Source: Papilionanthe hookeriana x Papilionanthe teres
Taxonomy: Eukaryota > Streptophyta > Magnoliopsida > Asparagales > Orchidaceae
Direction of reading: 5' to 3'
Assembly: GCA_022702705.1 (NCBI GenBank)
Contig: CM040422.1
Coordinates: forward strand, 38,959,270-39,023,269
DNA: 64,000 nucleotides
Below the pieces are notes generated by a model. That model was not told the DNA's origin. It saw only the letters and a list, made by a program, of their open reading frames with translations, and made no database searches. The position numbers and the translations under genes were made by a program. Below are positions 12,266 through 23,260 of this stretch, piece by piece. The stretch's first letter is position 1. Each line of letters starts with the position of its first letter.

Positions 12266-12273
12266 TATTTATA
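12266..12273 (-). promoter_or_regulatory. TATA box of LTR1
   Basis: TATAAATA on the minus strand within CTATAAATAGGAG, a strong plant TATA box. The equivalent box in LTR2 is at 59811-59818. A hairpin cassette lies 83 bp upstream. Confidence 0.6.
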
Positions 12274-12355
12274 GAGCTTCGAAAATGACCAGGGGTTGCT
12301 TAAGGCACCTCGTCAAAATTTGTCTAAATACAATGTATCTCTAGAAAGTTACTGT

Positions 12356-12392
12356 GGAGCCTAGGCGCTGAAATCTGGCGCCTAGGCGCCGG
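12356..12392 (-). repeat. Hairpin cassette, LTR1 proximal
   Basis: Two arms, GGAGCCTAGGCGC and GGCGCCTAGGCGCC, are themselves near-palindromes and can pair with each other across aaatct-like spacing. Its counterpart in LTR2 is at 59890-59930. Confidence 0.7.
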
Positions 12393-12598
12393 ACTCCGTG
12401 ACCAAGTCTTCACACCTCTTCACTTTGGATCACACCTCTTCGCGATTAAAACTGTTTTCCCGTGTCCAGATGCATTGTATCACTTGTCTTATGTATTAAA
12501 AGTAACTTCTAGTCTTCTAGAAGGTCTGAACGCTTAACACCGTCAAAATAACTGCCCAAAGTCGTCAAAAATCTTATCTGTTTCTGTATCGAACTGAC

Positions 12599-12633
12599 GC
12601 TTAGGTGCCGGATTCTGGCACCTAGGCGCCAGA
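12599..12633 (-). repeat. Hairpin cassette, LTR1 distal
   Basis: GCTTAGGTGCCGG and GGCACCTAGGCGCC arms. It lies 184-218 bp from the LTR start, the same offset as the cassette in the 3' LTR of the plus-strand element (56722-56760). Confidence 0.7.
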
Positions 12634-12817
12634 CCTAAAATTTTGGCAACTTTGTTTTTTAGCTCTATTTTTGCTTCTTTTTGCTCCTTTTTCTTTCTTG
12701 AACTCTTTTTTTATCACCTACATCCAAAAACATAAAAATACCTTTCATTAAAGCAAAATATCCTTAAGAATTGAATAATAGATAAGGCATAAAAATAGGT
12801 ATTTTTAAAGTGGATCA

Positions 12818-12853
12818 AATTCCCCCAAACTTAAACGTTACTTATCCTCAAGT
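12818..12853 (-). other. Polypurine tract region of element A
   Basis: On the minus strand it reads AAGTTTGGGGGAATT directly before the LTR start TGATCC, preceded by the ACTTGAGGATAAGT phrase that precedes the 3' LTR in Athila-type elements. It primes plus-strand DNA synthesis. Confidence 0.7.
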
Positions 12854-13648
12854 AACCCTTTTAATTACATAAAATATATAACATTTGGAATGAAGTTTAA
12901 ATATTTAAGATTCTTTATAATTTTTGGTTTTATAAATACTTTAGCAATTCTTTAACCAAATTTTACTAATTAAGTTTAATTTTAAGAATTTAAAGAATAT
13001 TTAACTACCAAATAATAAGACTTTCAATTTTTTCATTTATTTCAAGAATAATTGTAATTTATCATATTAAGGTCACATAGAATATTTACAAGAAAAAGTC
13101 TTTCATGAAAAATTTTTCTAGTGAAAATATTTGTACATAAAAATTAAGTTAAAATATAGTTAGTTTTTCTCCTATTAGATAATTCAAGTGAAGCCAATTT
13201 TTTATTAGGCTTTCCTCAAGCTTCTCCTCACATTTCTTTTTTTTTTTGCTTTTTTTCTTTTTCGTTTCTTTTCTTTTCTTCTTCTTTTTTTTGTGAGGAT
13301 TACTATATCCTGGATAATCTGTTAATGATTTTGAACTTCACTATCTTTAACTTATATTTAAAAACCTATACAATTTCACTTAATAAATATGACATTCTTA
13401 ATAAGTATTGTTCAAAAAATATTTCAATCTTTTCTTTTTCAAGTAATAATCTTGATTCCTTAGTATTTTAAAAATACAATTCCCTTTACTATAAATAAAA
13501 AAAAATTTAATCTTATTATTCTTTAAGTTAAATAATTCTATTCTTAAAATCAATCAAAATTATTGGAATTTTAGTTAAGTTTACTAAATTATTTATAAAT
13601 TCAAAAATTTAAGTAATCTTAAATAGATTTTTCATTCCTTATGTTATG

Positions 13649-13691
<43 letters not shown>

Positions 13692-14246
13692 AAAATATTA
13701 GTACATTGAGGACAAATAATATTTAATATTTGAAAATGTTTTCCCTTCCCCCAAACTTCAGCTTTAGTATACAAATGAATCATAAAATTTTCTAAAGCAT
13801 GAGAGAAAGAATAAAACATGAATTTATCTAGGCATAATGATGATATAGTAAGGAAAAACTCATTTCTACTTCTACACATGCTTTAATCTGTATGTAAAAG
13901 AAATGATTAAGCATATATCGAAAAGTTTGCAGAGCAGGAGTTAATTTCTACAACAATTTTTTTTATTTAAAACATGCAAAATTACTAACTATTCAGGAAT
14001 ACTAAGTAGTAGGCTGAAACAGAAATAAACATTTATCATATAAAACAAAAATTCATCCATACTTCAGTCTTTAATACATAACACAATAGATGATCTAAAA
14101 CATTTTAAACATTAAAAGTCCACACAAAGTTAGTTAAACAAATAAACACTAACAAATAACAACAAAATATGACTCATCAGTACTAACATACTAGAAATAA
14201 AATACTAAAATCAGAATCAATACAACTCAGGAGGTAAATCAAGCTA
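12854..14246 (-). other. 3' untranslated region of element A
   Basis: AT-rich non-coding DNA homologous to 60401-61710 of unit B. It holds a pyrimidine tract at about 13225-13295 and a (TA)n tract at 13651-13688 that unit B lacks. The minus-strand frame 13649-13879 ends in an IY repeat encoded by the TA tract and is not a gene. Confidence 0.6.
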
Positions 14247-15405
14247 CTAATCACTAGCTGTAGCCTCGTCGTTGTCGTCATCAAAAGAAAATTCTACATC
14301 CTTTAGATCTACATAAGGTGAAGATCTTGGACAGGTAGGGAACCGAACATCATGATCACCCTTCAGGAATCTAACAAGAGACTCAGAATACTCAGCATCA
14401 TAATCACTCTTCCTTTGGGTGTACTCAGAAAGATAATCGATCTTCTTATTGATCGTATCTACTCTACAATGAGTTAGAAATAACTCATTCTGCTCCTCCA
14501 TAAACTTATCATTCATAGATTCCCAGAAACTAGATGGTGGCTCGACAGCGAAGTAGAGGGTCCAGAAGTAGAAGGTCTACCAGAAGTAGGTAATGAACTA
14601 GAAGGTGCGGTAGAACTCTTACCTCAGAGTCGATCATAGATACTCACACTTTCTCGTCCAATGGGCTTTGTAGACTTGAGCTTCTCCTCTAAAAGCTCAG
14701 CAACAACTCCAACATTCTCGCACAGAGAATAAATAAGAGATGGAAATCCCAGTCCCACATAAGTGATAGAACGAGCAGTGACCTCTACAAAATCATAAAT
14801 GATATTCCCAACATCAATCGGCTTCCTCTTCTGTATGTAGTAGTTGAGGATAGCTCTATCCTTGGTAACCTCACTCAAAAGGTTGGATGGAAGGAGGCAA
14901 GCAAAAATACAATAATGCCATGCCTTAGAAACACCATTAAGCTTAGAAGATGAAAAATTTATCCGTTTCTCGTTCCGGATCTTTCAAGCTCTAGTACTAT
15001 CAGTCAAATAAGCAATAATCATCTCCACATCTCCCTCAGATGGAGATAATCCAGAGTAATAACACTCAATGTTCGGCGGCAGGCCGTATAAAATGTTGAT
15101 TCGCTCTGGAGTAAATTCGACTCCAACTCCTCTTACGAAGTTATCGTACTCTTCAACATCCAAGAAATTTGTATAAAACTCCCTAACGACAGGGATAACA
15201 GCACAACAGTGAAATATCAAAATCATTGCTAGTTAAGTGCAATGATCGTATCTTCAATCCATCCTCAAGGATTGTAAAAACTTAGTTCCGAGATAAACTT
15301 TCTTGTCGTAGCAAAATCGTTGTAACAAAAATGTGCCGCGGCAGTGACAAACTTGCTACGATCAAAATTTTCTCGTTCATTTCCTCGCTTAGATTTAGGT
15401 GCCAT
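14247..15405 (-). pseudogene. Transposase_32-type accessory ORF of element A (Athila 'env-position' ORF)
   Basis: The start ATG is the minus-strand codon at 15405-15403, giving MAPKSKRG, the same start as the homologous ORFs at 62870 and 53855. Landmarks are VREFYTNF and INILYGLPPNIECYYSGL at 15226-14984, VTKDRAILNYYIQ and GLGFPSLIYSLCENVGV at 14878-14624, and an acidic tail VEFSFDDDNDEATASD at the end. This pattern matches the plant domain Pfam calls Transposase_32, which sits after pol in Athila-type retrotransposons; despite the name, no transposase activity is established. A Ser/Thr-rich linker lies between the domain and the acidic tail. Internal stops and frameshifts (around 15280, 14980, 14620) break it. 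Confidence 0.75.
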
Positions 15406-15774
15406 CTAAACATGAAATAAAAACGCAAAACAAATTTATAGGATCAAAGGAAATGAACTAATTTAAGCTTTTCAAACTTGAAAGAGCTAAAAAATCCTTA
15501 GATTTAACTCTAAAAATCAATTTTTTTCTCAAAATTTTGGTTCTTTTCAAAGAGAACAAAATCCATGGTTAAATTCAAAAATAAATAGTTTAGAAGGTAG
15601 ATCTGACCTCGAGATGAATAAATTGAGTGATTCCAAGCTTAAAAACTTGAAAATTTGGCCTCAAAATGGATCCTACAGCTCTATTTTTGCAAAAACGGGA
15701 AGAACAGGGAGCTTAGGCGTCAAAAATGGCGTTGGGGGGTTTAAGACGATGAGGTTTTGGGTTCAGGCCGAACC

Positions 15775-15813
15775 GGCGCTTAGGCACCAAATTCTGGTGC
15801 CTAGGTGTCAGAC
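15775..15813 (-). repeat. Hairpin cassette upstream of the Transposase_32 ORF (element A)
   Basis: GGCGCTTAGGCACC and GGTGCCTAGGTGTC arms. It lies 370 bp upstream of the ORF ATG, the same distance as in unit B. Confidence 0.7.
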
Positions 15814-16222
15814 TTGCCTTTCCAAAAATTCGATTTAAAAATTGTATTTCCACCAAAACTTAACAAATTCAACTTCTAATTACTCACATGAGAGTATTAC
15901 TCTAATTTCTAACTTCCAAACATTTCCACAATTAATTAAAATGATAAATTAGATCCACGTTTCAAACTCAAGATATAATCAAATTGTTCAATTTCATTTC
16001 ATATTTTTCATTCCAAGCTCCATAAATTCCAGAAAAAAGACTATAACAAGGTTTATCATTCTCTAAATAACACAAACAACACTAATTCCAAGCAAATTCT
16101 CAATCCACCAACACACATTGAACAATAAAAGTAAACACACAATCTAAACATTCGACTCACTAAAACTTGACTCAATCACACTTAGAACACATAAAAGATC
16201 TATTCAACACCGAACTTTATTT

Positions 16223-16486
16223 TCATCCCCTCTCGTAATGAAGTTCGCTAGGCCTGCATGGATAGAAAACCAACGCCCTTAGAAATTCCAAAGCCGTCTT
16301 CTCATCAATCCACTTGTTCTTCTCATACATTGCTACTTGAGCATCTTGATAGGCCTCCATATGATCAAACTAAAGTTTCGTCTGCCATTCTAAATGCTCA
16401 ATTTGATGATACATCTCATGCAGATGATTCCCAATGCTTTGAAGTTCCGCTTCAATCTATTCTAAACGACTAAATAACCTCTCCAT
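16223..16486 (-). pseudogene. Coiled-coil accessory ORF of element A
   Basis: The minus-strand frame runs from ATG 16486 to a stop at 16225-16223, about 87 codons with two in-frame stops. It reads HEMYHQIEHLEWQTKL, then AYQDAQVAMYEKNKWIDEKT and FLRALVFYP. Heptad-like hydrophobic spacing suggests a coiled coil. Nearly the same protein is encoded by unit B (63669-63938) and a diverged one by the plus-strand element (52588-52992). I know no function. It sits upstream of the Transposase_32 ORF in all three copies. Confidence 0.6.
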
Positions 16487-16659
16487 ACTAACTGCAATAA
16501 AACTATTAAAATAAGGTTGAGAAACTTTGAAAGATTTGTCTCTTACCTCATTGCCATGATTTCCTCTCTCCATTGGTTCCATACTTCTCTTTTCTCCTCC
16601 AAAATGAATTATTTTGGTCGAAAATAGGTTTTCTTAGGGATTGGGGATGAAGATAGTGC

Positions 16660-16667
16660 AATTTATA
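16660..16667 (-). promoter_or_regulatory. TATA-like box upstream of the coiled-coil ORF
   Basis: TATAAATT on the minus strand, 174 bp before the ORF ATG and 57 bp downstream of two hairpin cassettes. It could drive an internal transcript, which is inference from position. Confidence 0.35.
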
Positions 16668-16723
16668 GGGAGATTTCATGTGAAAAACTGAAATTTTTTG
16701 GTTTTTACACGATCTGTAAATGG

Positions 16724-16762
16724 GGCACTTAAGAGCCAAAATCTAGTGCCTAGGCGCCGGAC
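16724..16762 (-). repeat. Hairpin cassette upstream of coiled-coil ORF, copy 1
   Basis: GGCACTTAAGAGCC and GTGCCTAGGCGCC arms; more degenerate than the LTR copies. Confidence 0.6.
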
Positions 16763-16783
16763 CATCGATACCATTAGTTATGC

Positions 16784-16820
16784 TAGCGCTTGGCGCCGAA
16801 TTTGGCCTCCTAGGCATCGA
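16784..16820 (-). repeat. Hairpin cassette upstream of coiled-coil ORF, copy 2
   Basis: TAGCGCTTGGCGCCG and GGCCTCCTAGGCATCG arms, adjacent to the previous copy, giving a double cassette like the one at 53398-53476. Confidence 0.55.
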
Positions 16821-16895
16821 AACCACGTTCGACTCCATTTCTCCTATCGTCAATTTACAAAGATTCGGTCTTAAAAATTGGTCTATTAAAAGGGT

Positions 16896-16900
16896 GTGAT
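16896..16900 (+). other. Target-site duplication (left) of the plus-strand Athila-like element
   Basis: GTGAT, repeated at 58347-58351 directly after the 3' LTR. Five base pairs is the usual duplication size for LTR retrotransposons. Confidence 0.9.
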
Positions 16901-17262
16901 TGATACACCTACAATATATAGTAATTTTATGCACATTTTTATACCTATTTTTAATGATATTGCACTTTAATGAAAGGTATTTTGTGTTTTTTTGTAGGTA
17001 TGATGAAAATGAATGGTCATGATGAAAGGAGCAAAATTGGATCAAATTTGAAAAAAAAAATGAATAATGAAAATTTGGGCACAGTTAAAAATTGAAATCT
17101 AATGAAATTTGGAGCCAATTTAAAAGGGGATGGGATGCAACTCTTGGTGGTAACTTTCCTAACTTCCTTTGGGCGGCAAGTTTGAATGAAGGGGTGCATT
17201 CTTTGGTGGATACATTGAATCTGGACACATTTGAAGAGACACCAAGGCACCTTTTGGTTTAC

Positions 17263-17270
17263 TATTTAAA
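17263..17270 (+). promoter_or_regulatory. TATA-like box in the 5' LTR
   Basis: TATTTAAA in CTATTTAAAGAGA, with the same box at 56942-56949 in the 3' LTR. No better TATA box is visible in this LTR. Confidence 0.4.
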
Positions 17271-18579
17271 GAGAACCTTAGGAAAGATTAAGGGACTCTT
17301 CCACTTACATTTTGAAGAGAGTTTTTACAGTATTTTACTTTTATTTTGTGAGAGTTTTTATTAAGAGTTGGGGTAGAGAGTAGAATGGAGAAAAGGGTCG
17401 GAGTGAAGTCTTCTTCTTCCCACTTCTTTTCTTTCTTTTAGTTTAGTTTCTATTGTAGTTTGAAGTTTATTCTGAGTCATCGGAGTTGGGAGATCCACTC
17501 TGAGGAGTAGTTTAGTGAATAGTTAAAGTTTCAGAGGAACTTCCTGAGTCTTGTGGAGAGAATTTTCAGATAAGTGTTTACTTTTGTTCTTACATTTAGT
17601 TTTTTAATTAATACTTGTTTTTGTTTGTTGTTTTTCTCATGGTTTTTAATTTCAAATCAATGTGTTTTTGTATTATTTCAATGCATTCTGACTAGTTTAC
17701 TTTATCTTTTTCTTTCTTAAATGGTGAAGTAATTAGTTTATAGAGAATTGTTGTGGAAAGTATAAGTGTTTAAAGTTGGAAGAAGTTGTAAAGATTGATT
17801 CTAAAAACTTTATTTACTTCTTAATTTGGCCTGTTAAGTTGTAGAATTTCTTGAGTTTATGTAAAATCCAATGCGGTATTGTCTCATAAAAGTTAGTAAG
17901 AATAACATGCAATTATATGGGTGAGAATTGTAGTCCATATAATTGAATGTAATATTAGAAGATATTTTTATGGAAGGGAGTAAAATTAGAAGATTTTAGA
18001 GTGACAGGCTAAAACCCCTCTAATTTGGTTTGAAGTTTTGAGTTTTGTTATGAGAAGTTAGCCCCCAGTTGGTAGGAATCGAGGGAACTCTAGAGTGAGA
18101 GACTAGTATCTTCCCTGCCTAACCACGTTCAAAATGATAAAAATTTCAAATTAACCTATGTTCTTTATAGAACCAAGTAAGGGTAAAGAACACATTTACT
18201 TCTATCTGTGACAACAAATTTAAATACTTCCACAACAATACTTTAATAATTATTACTACTTTATAAAAGGAAAGAAAAAGATATTCTAGTTAATAGTGTT
18301 TTACATACAGTATTTTTAGTTATTATAATTTTAATTTCCTGCTTAACATTTTGTTAAGGAAATTTCAAAAGACAAATCAACTTTCAAAACTTTTCAAAAT
18401 CAAGACATACTTTCAAAAGCCATTAAAAAGAAAGTAAAAAGATAATTTTCTGATTCCTTTAAAGATTTTCATATTTTTCCCGTGGGTTCGATATCTCGGG
18501 GCTTAATCAGAAAGTCCTATATTATTTGATAAAAAATACGTATACTTGCGTAGTATCCACATTATAAATCAAAATCATT

Positions 18580-18582
<3 letters not shown>

Positions 18583-18661
<79 letters not shown>
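18583..18661. repeat. (TA)n tract in the 5' LTR
   Basis: About 39 TA units, against about 7 at the same place in the 3' LTR (58259-58272). The tract has changed length since insertion. Confidence 0.9.
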
Positions 18662-18662
<1 letters not shown>

Positions 18663-18668
18663 GGTGGG

Positions 18669-18692
18669 ATCAAGTTATTGGAGCCGTTGCCA
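18669..18692 (+). other. Fossil primer-binding site inside the LTR end
   Basis: GGATCAAGTTATTGGAGCCG then TTGCC repeats, in degenerate form, the real LTR end plus primer site at 18731-18754. The same fossil is in the 3' LTR at 58279-58303. Confidence 0.6.
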
Positions 18693-18740
18693 ATTTTCAT
18701 ATCATATTTGTAAGTATAAATATCAGGTGGATCAAGTTTT

Positions 18741-18758
18741 TGGCGCCGTTGCCGGGGA
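18741..18758 (+). other. Primer-binding site (tRNA-Asp)
   Basis: TGGCGCCGTTGCCGGGGA, the full complement of the last 18 nt of plant tRNA-Asp(GTC) including CCA. It starts 6 nt after the LTR end. This primer choice is typical of Athila-type elements. Confidence 0.9.
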
Positions 18759-18969
18759 AAAATAATTAAATTGGATTTTAAATAGAATTAAGAAATTTTA
18801 AATTTTTTACTTTTCTTTGTTTTAGTTAGAGTGTTGTGTTTTATTTTGTTTTATTGTTGTATGCGTAGTTCAGGTTCTGAGGGTCTTGTGCCTTAATATT
18901 CTGAATTAGGAAGAACTATAAAAAAATAAAAAAAATAAAAATACAGAAAAAGATAAAAATATTCACGAA

Positions 18970-20476
18970 ATGAGAAATCATCAAAATCAAAATGTTGGCA
19001 TCCATCAAGAATTAAGACCTTTAAGAGATTATGTTAACCCTACAGTAGATGAACTTTGTGGTAATATTCAAAACCCTGCTTGTAGCTGCTAATTTTTTTG
19101 AGCTTAAGCCTGCTATTATCCAAATGGTGTCTAATAATCAGTTTGGGGAGCAACAACTGAAGATCCTAATTTGCATCTTGCAAATTTTCTAGTGTTGTGT
19201 GCTACTTTTAAATATGATTGTGTTTAAGATGATGCTATTAGACTTAAACTTTTTCCTTTCTCACTAAGGGATAAAGCTAAAATATGGTTACATTCGTTAC
19301 AACCTAGATCAATAAGAACATAGGTTGAACTGTCACAAAAATTCCGTGCAAAATATTTTCCACCATCTAAGACTGCTAAGTTGAGAAATGATATAACATC
19401 TTTTTGTCAGTTTGAAGGGGAATCAATGTATGAAGCATGGGAAAGATTTAAAGATCTCCTCAGGAAATGTCCACATCAAGCGATACCAGATTGGTTAATA
19501 ATTCAAACTTTTTATAATGGATTAGTTGGATCTCTTAGATCAACCATCAATGCTGCTGCTGGTGGATCATTAATGTCTAAAACCTTTTCTGATGCTTATG
19601 CTTTAATTGAAGAAATGACTACTAATAATTTTCAATGGCCTTCTGAAAGGTTAAATCCTAAAAAGGTATCCAGTGTTTATAAAAGTGATTCTTTTATAAT
19701 GTTAGCAAATCAAGTTGCTGTTGCATCAAGGAAGATAGACCATTCGGATGAATGTTTCTCAGCCAAATTTCATGATTGAAGAAAATTCATTAGGTCAAAT
19801 GGTTGATTCTTATTCTTCACCAGAAACTGTGAATGCTATAATCAAACCTAACAACCCATATTCCAATTATTATAACCCTGGTTGGAAGAATCATCCAAAT
19901 TTTAACTGGAATAACAATAATCATGGTGGTGTTAATCAACAATGGGGGAACCACCAAGTAAACCCATTGGGGAATTGGAACAACCAAGGTAATAATAATA
20001 ATAGATTAACTTATCCTTCAGGTTCTAACAATGCTTTACAAAATAAGGAGAAGAAGTTGTTTATGGAAGAAGTAGTATCACATATGGGAAATCAATTACA
20101 AATTCAAAGAGCAGCCATCAAAAATATTGAAAATTAATTGGGACAAATTGCAAATGCCTTAAGTAATAGATCCCAAGGAATGCTTCCAAGTAATATTGAA
20201 GTGAATCCAAGAGAAAAGAATAAAGAACAAGTAAAAGCAATTCAACTGAGAAGTGGAAAAGAATTGGAAGGTAGAGTTCAAAAAGAAACTGAAGTAGAGA
20301 AAGAAGAGATTGAAAGACCTAAAGAGGACGCTGCAAAAGGTTTTGAAAGACCTATTTCTCCAACTAAGGTTGATTTAGAAAAACCACCACCTCCATTTCG
20401 TCAGAGACTTCATCAACAAAAGTTGGATAAGCAATTTTTCAAAATTCTTGGAGATATTAAAGAAGCTTACCGTTAA
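18970..20476 (+). pseudogene. Athila-like gag
   Basis: The start ATG at 18970 follows the primer site by about 210 bp (MRNHQNQNVGIHQELRPL). The capsid part is at about 19130-19560: a PNLHLANFL-like block, then DDAIRLKLFPFSLRDKAK, KFRAKYFPPSKTAKLRND, and ITSFCQFEGESMYEAWERFK with IIQTFYNGL. This is the canonical Athila capsid signature. An Asn/Gly-rich region follows (19850-20030), then a basic and Glu-rich tail (IQLRSGKELEGR at 20239-20275). Stops or frameshifts occur near 19100, 19320, 19770 and 20136. The protein would form the particle core. Confidence 0.88.
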
Positions 20477-21150
20477 TATTCCATTTACTGAAGCCCTAGA
20501 ACAAATGCCAAGCTATGCGAAATTTATGAGGGATATTCTTAATAAAAAGAGGTAGTTTGAAGAAAATGAGATTGTTCCACTTAGTGAGGAGTACAGTGCA
20601 ATAATTCAGAAAAAGCTTCCCGAAAAACTTAAAGATCCTAGTAGTTTCACAAATTCATGTGCAATCGGAGAAACATTATGTGGAAAAGCTTTATGTGATT
20701 TGGATGCAAGCATTAACCTTATGCCTCTATCAATATTCAAAAGACTGGGACTGGGAGAAATAACCCCAACTACTGTAAATATGCAATTAGCAGATCGTTC
20801 GATCCTATATCCTAAAGGAGTTATAGAAGATGTTTTGGTAAAAGTGGATCAATTTATTTTTCCTGTGGATTTCATTGTGTTAGATATAGAGGAAGATAAA
20901 GAGATACCCATAATTTTGGGGAGACCTTTTCTAGCTACAGGCAGAGCCATGATAGATGTACAAAAAGGGGAATTAACGATAAGGGTTAATGAACATAATG
21001 TTACATTAAATATTTCAAAATCGATGAAATATTCTGCTAGAGGTAAAGAAGATGAGTGTTATAAGATGGATGTTATTGAATATTTAAGTGAATGTCATTT
21101 CAAATCAACTTATGAAGAGAAAGCTGAAAGAGAAGAATTAAAACATAAGT
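20477..21150 (+). pseudogene. Athila-like aspartic protease
   Basis: The linker NIPFTEALEQMPSYAKFMRD (20479-20540) and FTNSCAIGETLCGKALCDL lead into the active site at 20697-20711, which reads DLDAS where the family has DxGAS. The replacement of the invariant glycine by aspartate should kill the enzyme. Later blocks are IILGRPFLATGRAMIDVQKG (20915-20970). The protease cleaves Gag-Pol. An in-frame stop lies at 20553-20555, and the frame 20700-21152 is otherwise open. Confidence 0.85.
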
Positions 21151-21161
21151 AAGAAGAGGAG

Positions 21162-22180
21162 TTGCTTGATTCTGAGGACTTTCAAGAGGAAGATTTAAAG
21201 TATGTTCATGAAAGTTTTGAATTGTTGGATATGACTGAGAAAGATGAATCTTATGGTCCATCAATTGAAAAGCCTCCTGAACTTGAGATAAAAATGCTTC
21301 CTGATCATTTGAAGTATGTTTTTCTAGGTGAATCCTCAACCTTGCTCGTTATAATTTCCTCTCAATTAACTGAAAAAGAAGAAGAGAGTTTGCTTGAAAT
21401 TTTGAAGAAGCACAAGAAAGCCTTTGGATGGATAATTGCTGATATTAAAGGAATCAGTCCTTCAATTTGTATGCACAGAATTCTTATGGAAGATAATTGC
21501 AAAACGCAGGCTGATCCCGAAAGGAGATTAAATCCTATCATGAAAGACGTTGTTAATAAAAAAATTTTAAAATTGTTGGATGCTGGAATTATCTACCCTA
21601 TTTCAGATAGTGTATGGGTTTGTCCTATTCACTGTGTTCCTAAGAAAGGAGAAGTAACTGTGACTGTTAATGAAAAGAATGAAATGATACCAACAAGACA
21701 AGTTACAGGGTGGCGAATATGCATTGATTATAGAAAATTAAACCTTGACACAAGGAAAGATCATTTTCCACTCCCTCTTCTAGATCAAATGTTGGATAGA
21801 CTGGCTGAGCATAAATACTTTTGTTTTATGGATGGATATACTGGTTACCACCAAATTTAAATTGCTGCTGAGGATCAAGAGAAAACTACGTTTACCAATC
21901 CTTATGGTACGTTTGCTTTTAAAAGAATGCCCTTTGGTTTATGTAATGCCCTTGCTACATTTCAGTGATGTATGATGGCTATTTTTTGTGATTTGATTGG
22001 AAAAGGGATTGAATTTTTTAAGGATGACATTTCAGTATTTGGAATTTCATTTGAATCATGTTTAGAACATCTATCTAAAGTTCTAAAACGCTATGAAGAA
22101 AATAACTTCGTCCTTAATTAGGAAAAATGCCAATTTATGGTAGCAGGAGGAATTTTTTTGGGACATCTGATTTAAAAAAA
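21162..22180 (+). pseudogene. Athila-like reverse transcriptase
   Basis: The frame 21162-21860 carries KHKKAFGWIIADIKGISPSI, VNKKILKLLDAGIIYPISDS, WVCPIHCVPKKGE and GWRICIDYRKLNLDTRKDHF. Then comes FMDGYTGYHQI, followed by a stop at 21858-21860. Beyond the stop the same frame continues with TTFTNPYGTFAFKRMPFGL, another stop at 21966, the catalytic FKDD at 22017-22028 (YxDD position), and a third stop at 22120. The domain order and RVT_1 motifs are complete, so this was once a full RT; at least four stops make it inactive. Confidence 0.9.
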
Positions 22181-22184
22181 TGGT

Positions 22185-22867
22185 TTGGAGGTAGATCCTG
22201 CAAAAATTCAAGTTATATCTAATTTACCTTCCTTAACCAATGTAAGGGGAATTAGAAGTTTTTTAGGACATGTTGGATTCTACAGGCATTACATCAAAGA
22301 CTTTTCAAAGATTACAAAACCTTTATGGCGTTTACTGGAAAATGATGCAATTTTTAATTATGATGACGACAGTCGTAAAACCTTTGAAACATTAAAAGAA
22401 TAATTAATCACTGCACCTGTAATAATTTCACCAAATTGGGAAAAACCTTTTGAATTAACGTGTGATGCTAGTGATTATGCTATTGGTGTTGTTTTAGGTC
22501 AGAAATATGATAAATTTTTCAAAGTAATTTATTATGCAGTAAAACTCTTAATGAAGCTCAAATTAATTGTACCACTACTAAGAAAGAGTTGTTAGCTATA
22601 GTATTTGCCTTTAATAAGTTTCGATCATATTTAATTGAAACTAAATGTGTGGTGCATACTGATCATTCTACTGTTAAATACTTAATGAAGGAAAATGATG
22701 CAAAACCGAGACTGATAAGATGGATTTTTCTTTTACAAGATTTTGATTTTGAGATAGTAGATAAGAAGGGTTATGATAATCAAATTGCTGATCATTTGTC
22801 CCGGCTTGAAATTGAAAAATTTCTCTGTGATATTGAAGAAATTAATGAACATTTTCCTGATGAATAA
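22185..22867 (+). pseudogene. Athila-like RT connection and RNase H
   Basis: The frame 22185-22403 carries GIRSFLGHVGFYRHYIKDFS and is followed by a stop. PVIISPNWEKPFELTCDASD at about 22419-22480 holds the first catalytic aspartate (DASDYAIGVVL). After a frameshift near 22545, KKELLAIVFAFNKFRSYL and VVHTDHSTVKYLM with DHLSRLE continue to 22867. RNase H removes the RNA template. Confidence 0.88.
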
Positions 22868-23256
22868 CTGTTCACTGTTAAAGAATGGCGTGTTTCGTGG
22901 TATGCAGACATAGTAAACTTTATTTTTAGTAATATTATACCCTATGGTTTGACATACCAAGAAAAGAAGAAATTTCTATCTGATGCTAAGACTTATTTTT
23001 CGGATGACCCATTTTTATATAAACAATGAAAGGATCTTATAATTCAACGATGTGTACCTTTGGAAGAGACTTATGAAATTATTCAAAAATGTCATGATTC
23101 TGATTATGGGGGACATTTTGGAAGTGATCAAACTGCATATAGAATATTACAATCAGGATTTTATTGGCCTACAATTTTTAACGATGTGAATGTTTATATT
23201 AAAAAATGTGATAGATGTCAGCGTGTAGGAAATATTTCTAGGAGAAATGAGATGCC
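22868..23256 (+). pseudogene. Athila-like integrase, N-terminal part (split)
   Basis: Segments ETYEIIQKCHDSDYGGHFG and YWPTIFNDVNVYIKKCDRCQ form the HHCC zinc-binding module. The reading frame is cut after NEMP at 23256 by the Tat-like insertion and resumes at 51166 with MPLNYMLDDEIFDVWGLDFM. The split is clean: only the ATGCC duplication is repeated. Confidence 0.9.
23252..23256 (+). other. Target-site duplication (left) of the Tat/Ogre-like element
   Basis: ATGCC, repeated at 51166-51170 just after the CA terminus of the 3' LTR. Confidence 0.92.
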
Positions 23257-23260
23257 TGTT

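Larger units (their letters stand above)
11047..12817 (-). repeat. 3' LTR of element A (LTR1)
   Basis: Homologous to the LTR at 58559-60364: shared landmarks are the segment around gcaagtatacgta followed by tatcgatcccacat, the phrase tcacttcgctcttcacctcttcg-like near 12420 and 59950, and the TATA and hairpin positions. The right edge is fixed by tggatca followed by the polypurine tract (12818 on). The left edge (tgatatgccc) is uncertain because the first 90 bp do not match LTR2; it may be truncated. Confidence 0.75.
16901..18734 (+). repeat. 5' LTR of the plus-strand Athila-like element
   Basis: Aligns along its whole length with 56541-58346. Differences visible by eye are many single substitutions, absence of the 39-bp hairpin cassette at 17081/17082, and a much longer TA tract. 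The frame 17092-17364 (NFPNFLWAASLNEGVHSL) is shared by both LTRs only because they are copies of each other. Confidence 0.93.

Noticed and set aside
13649..13879. Minus-strand frame ending in repeated IY
   Set aside because: The IY run is encoded by the (TA)n tract.
14247..15405. Envelope-like membrane protein at the env position
   Set aside because: No signal peptide or membrane segment is visible in any of the three copies; the motifs fit the Transposase_32 domain and the tail is acidic.
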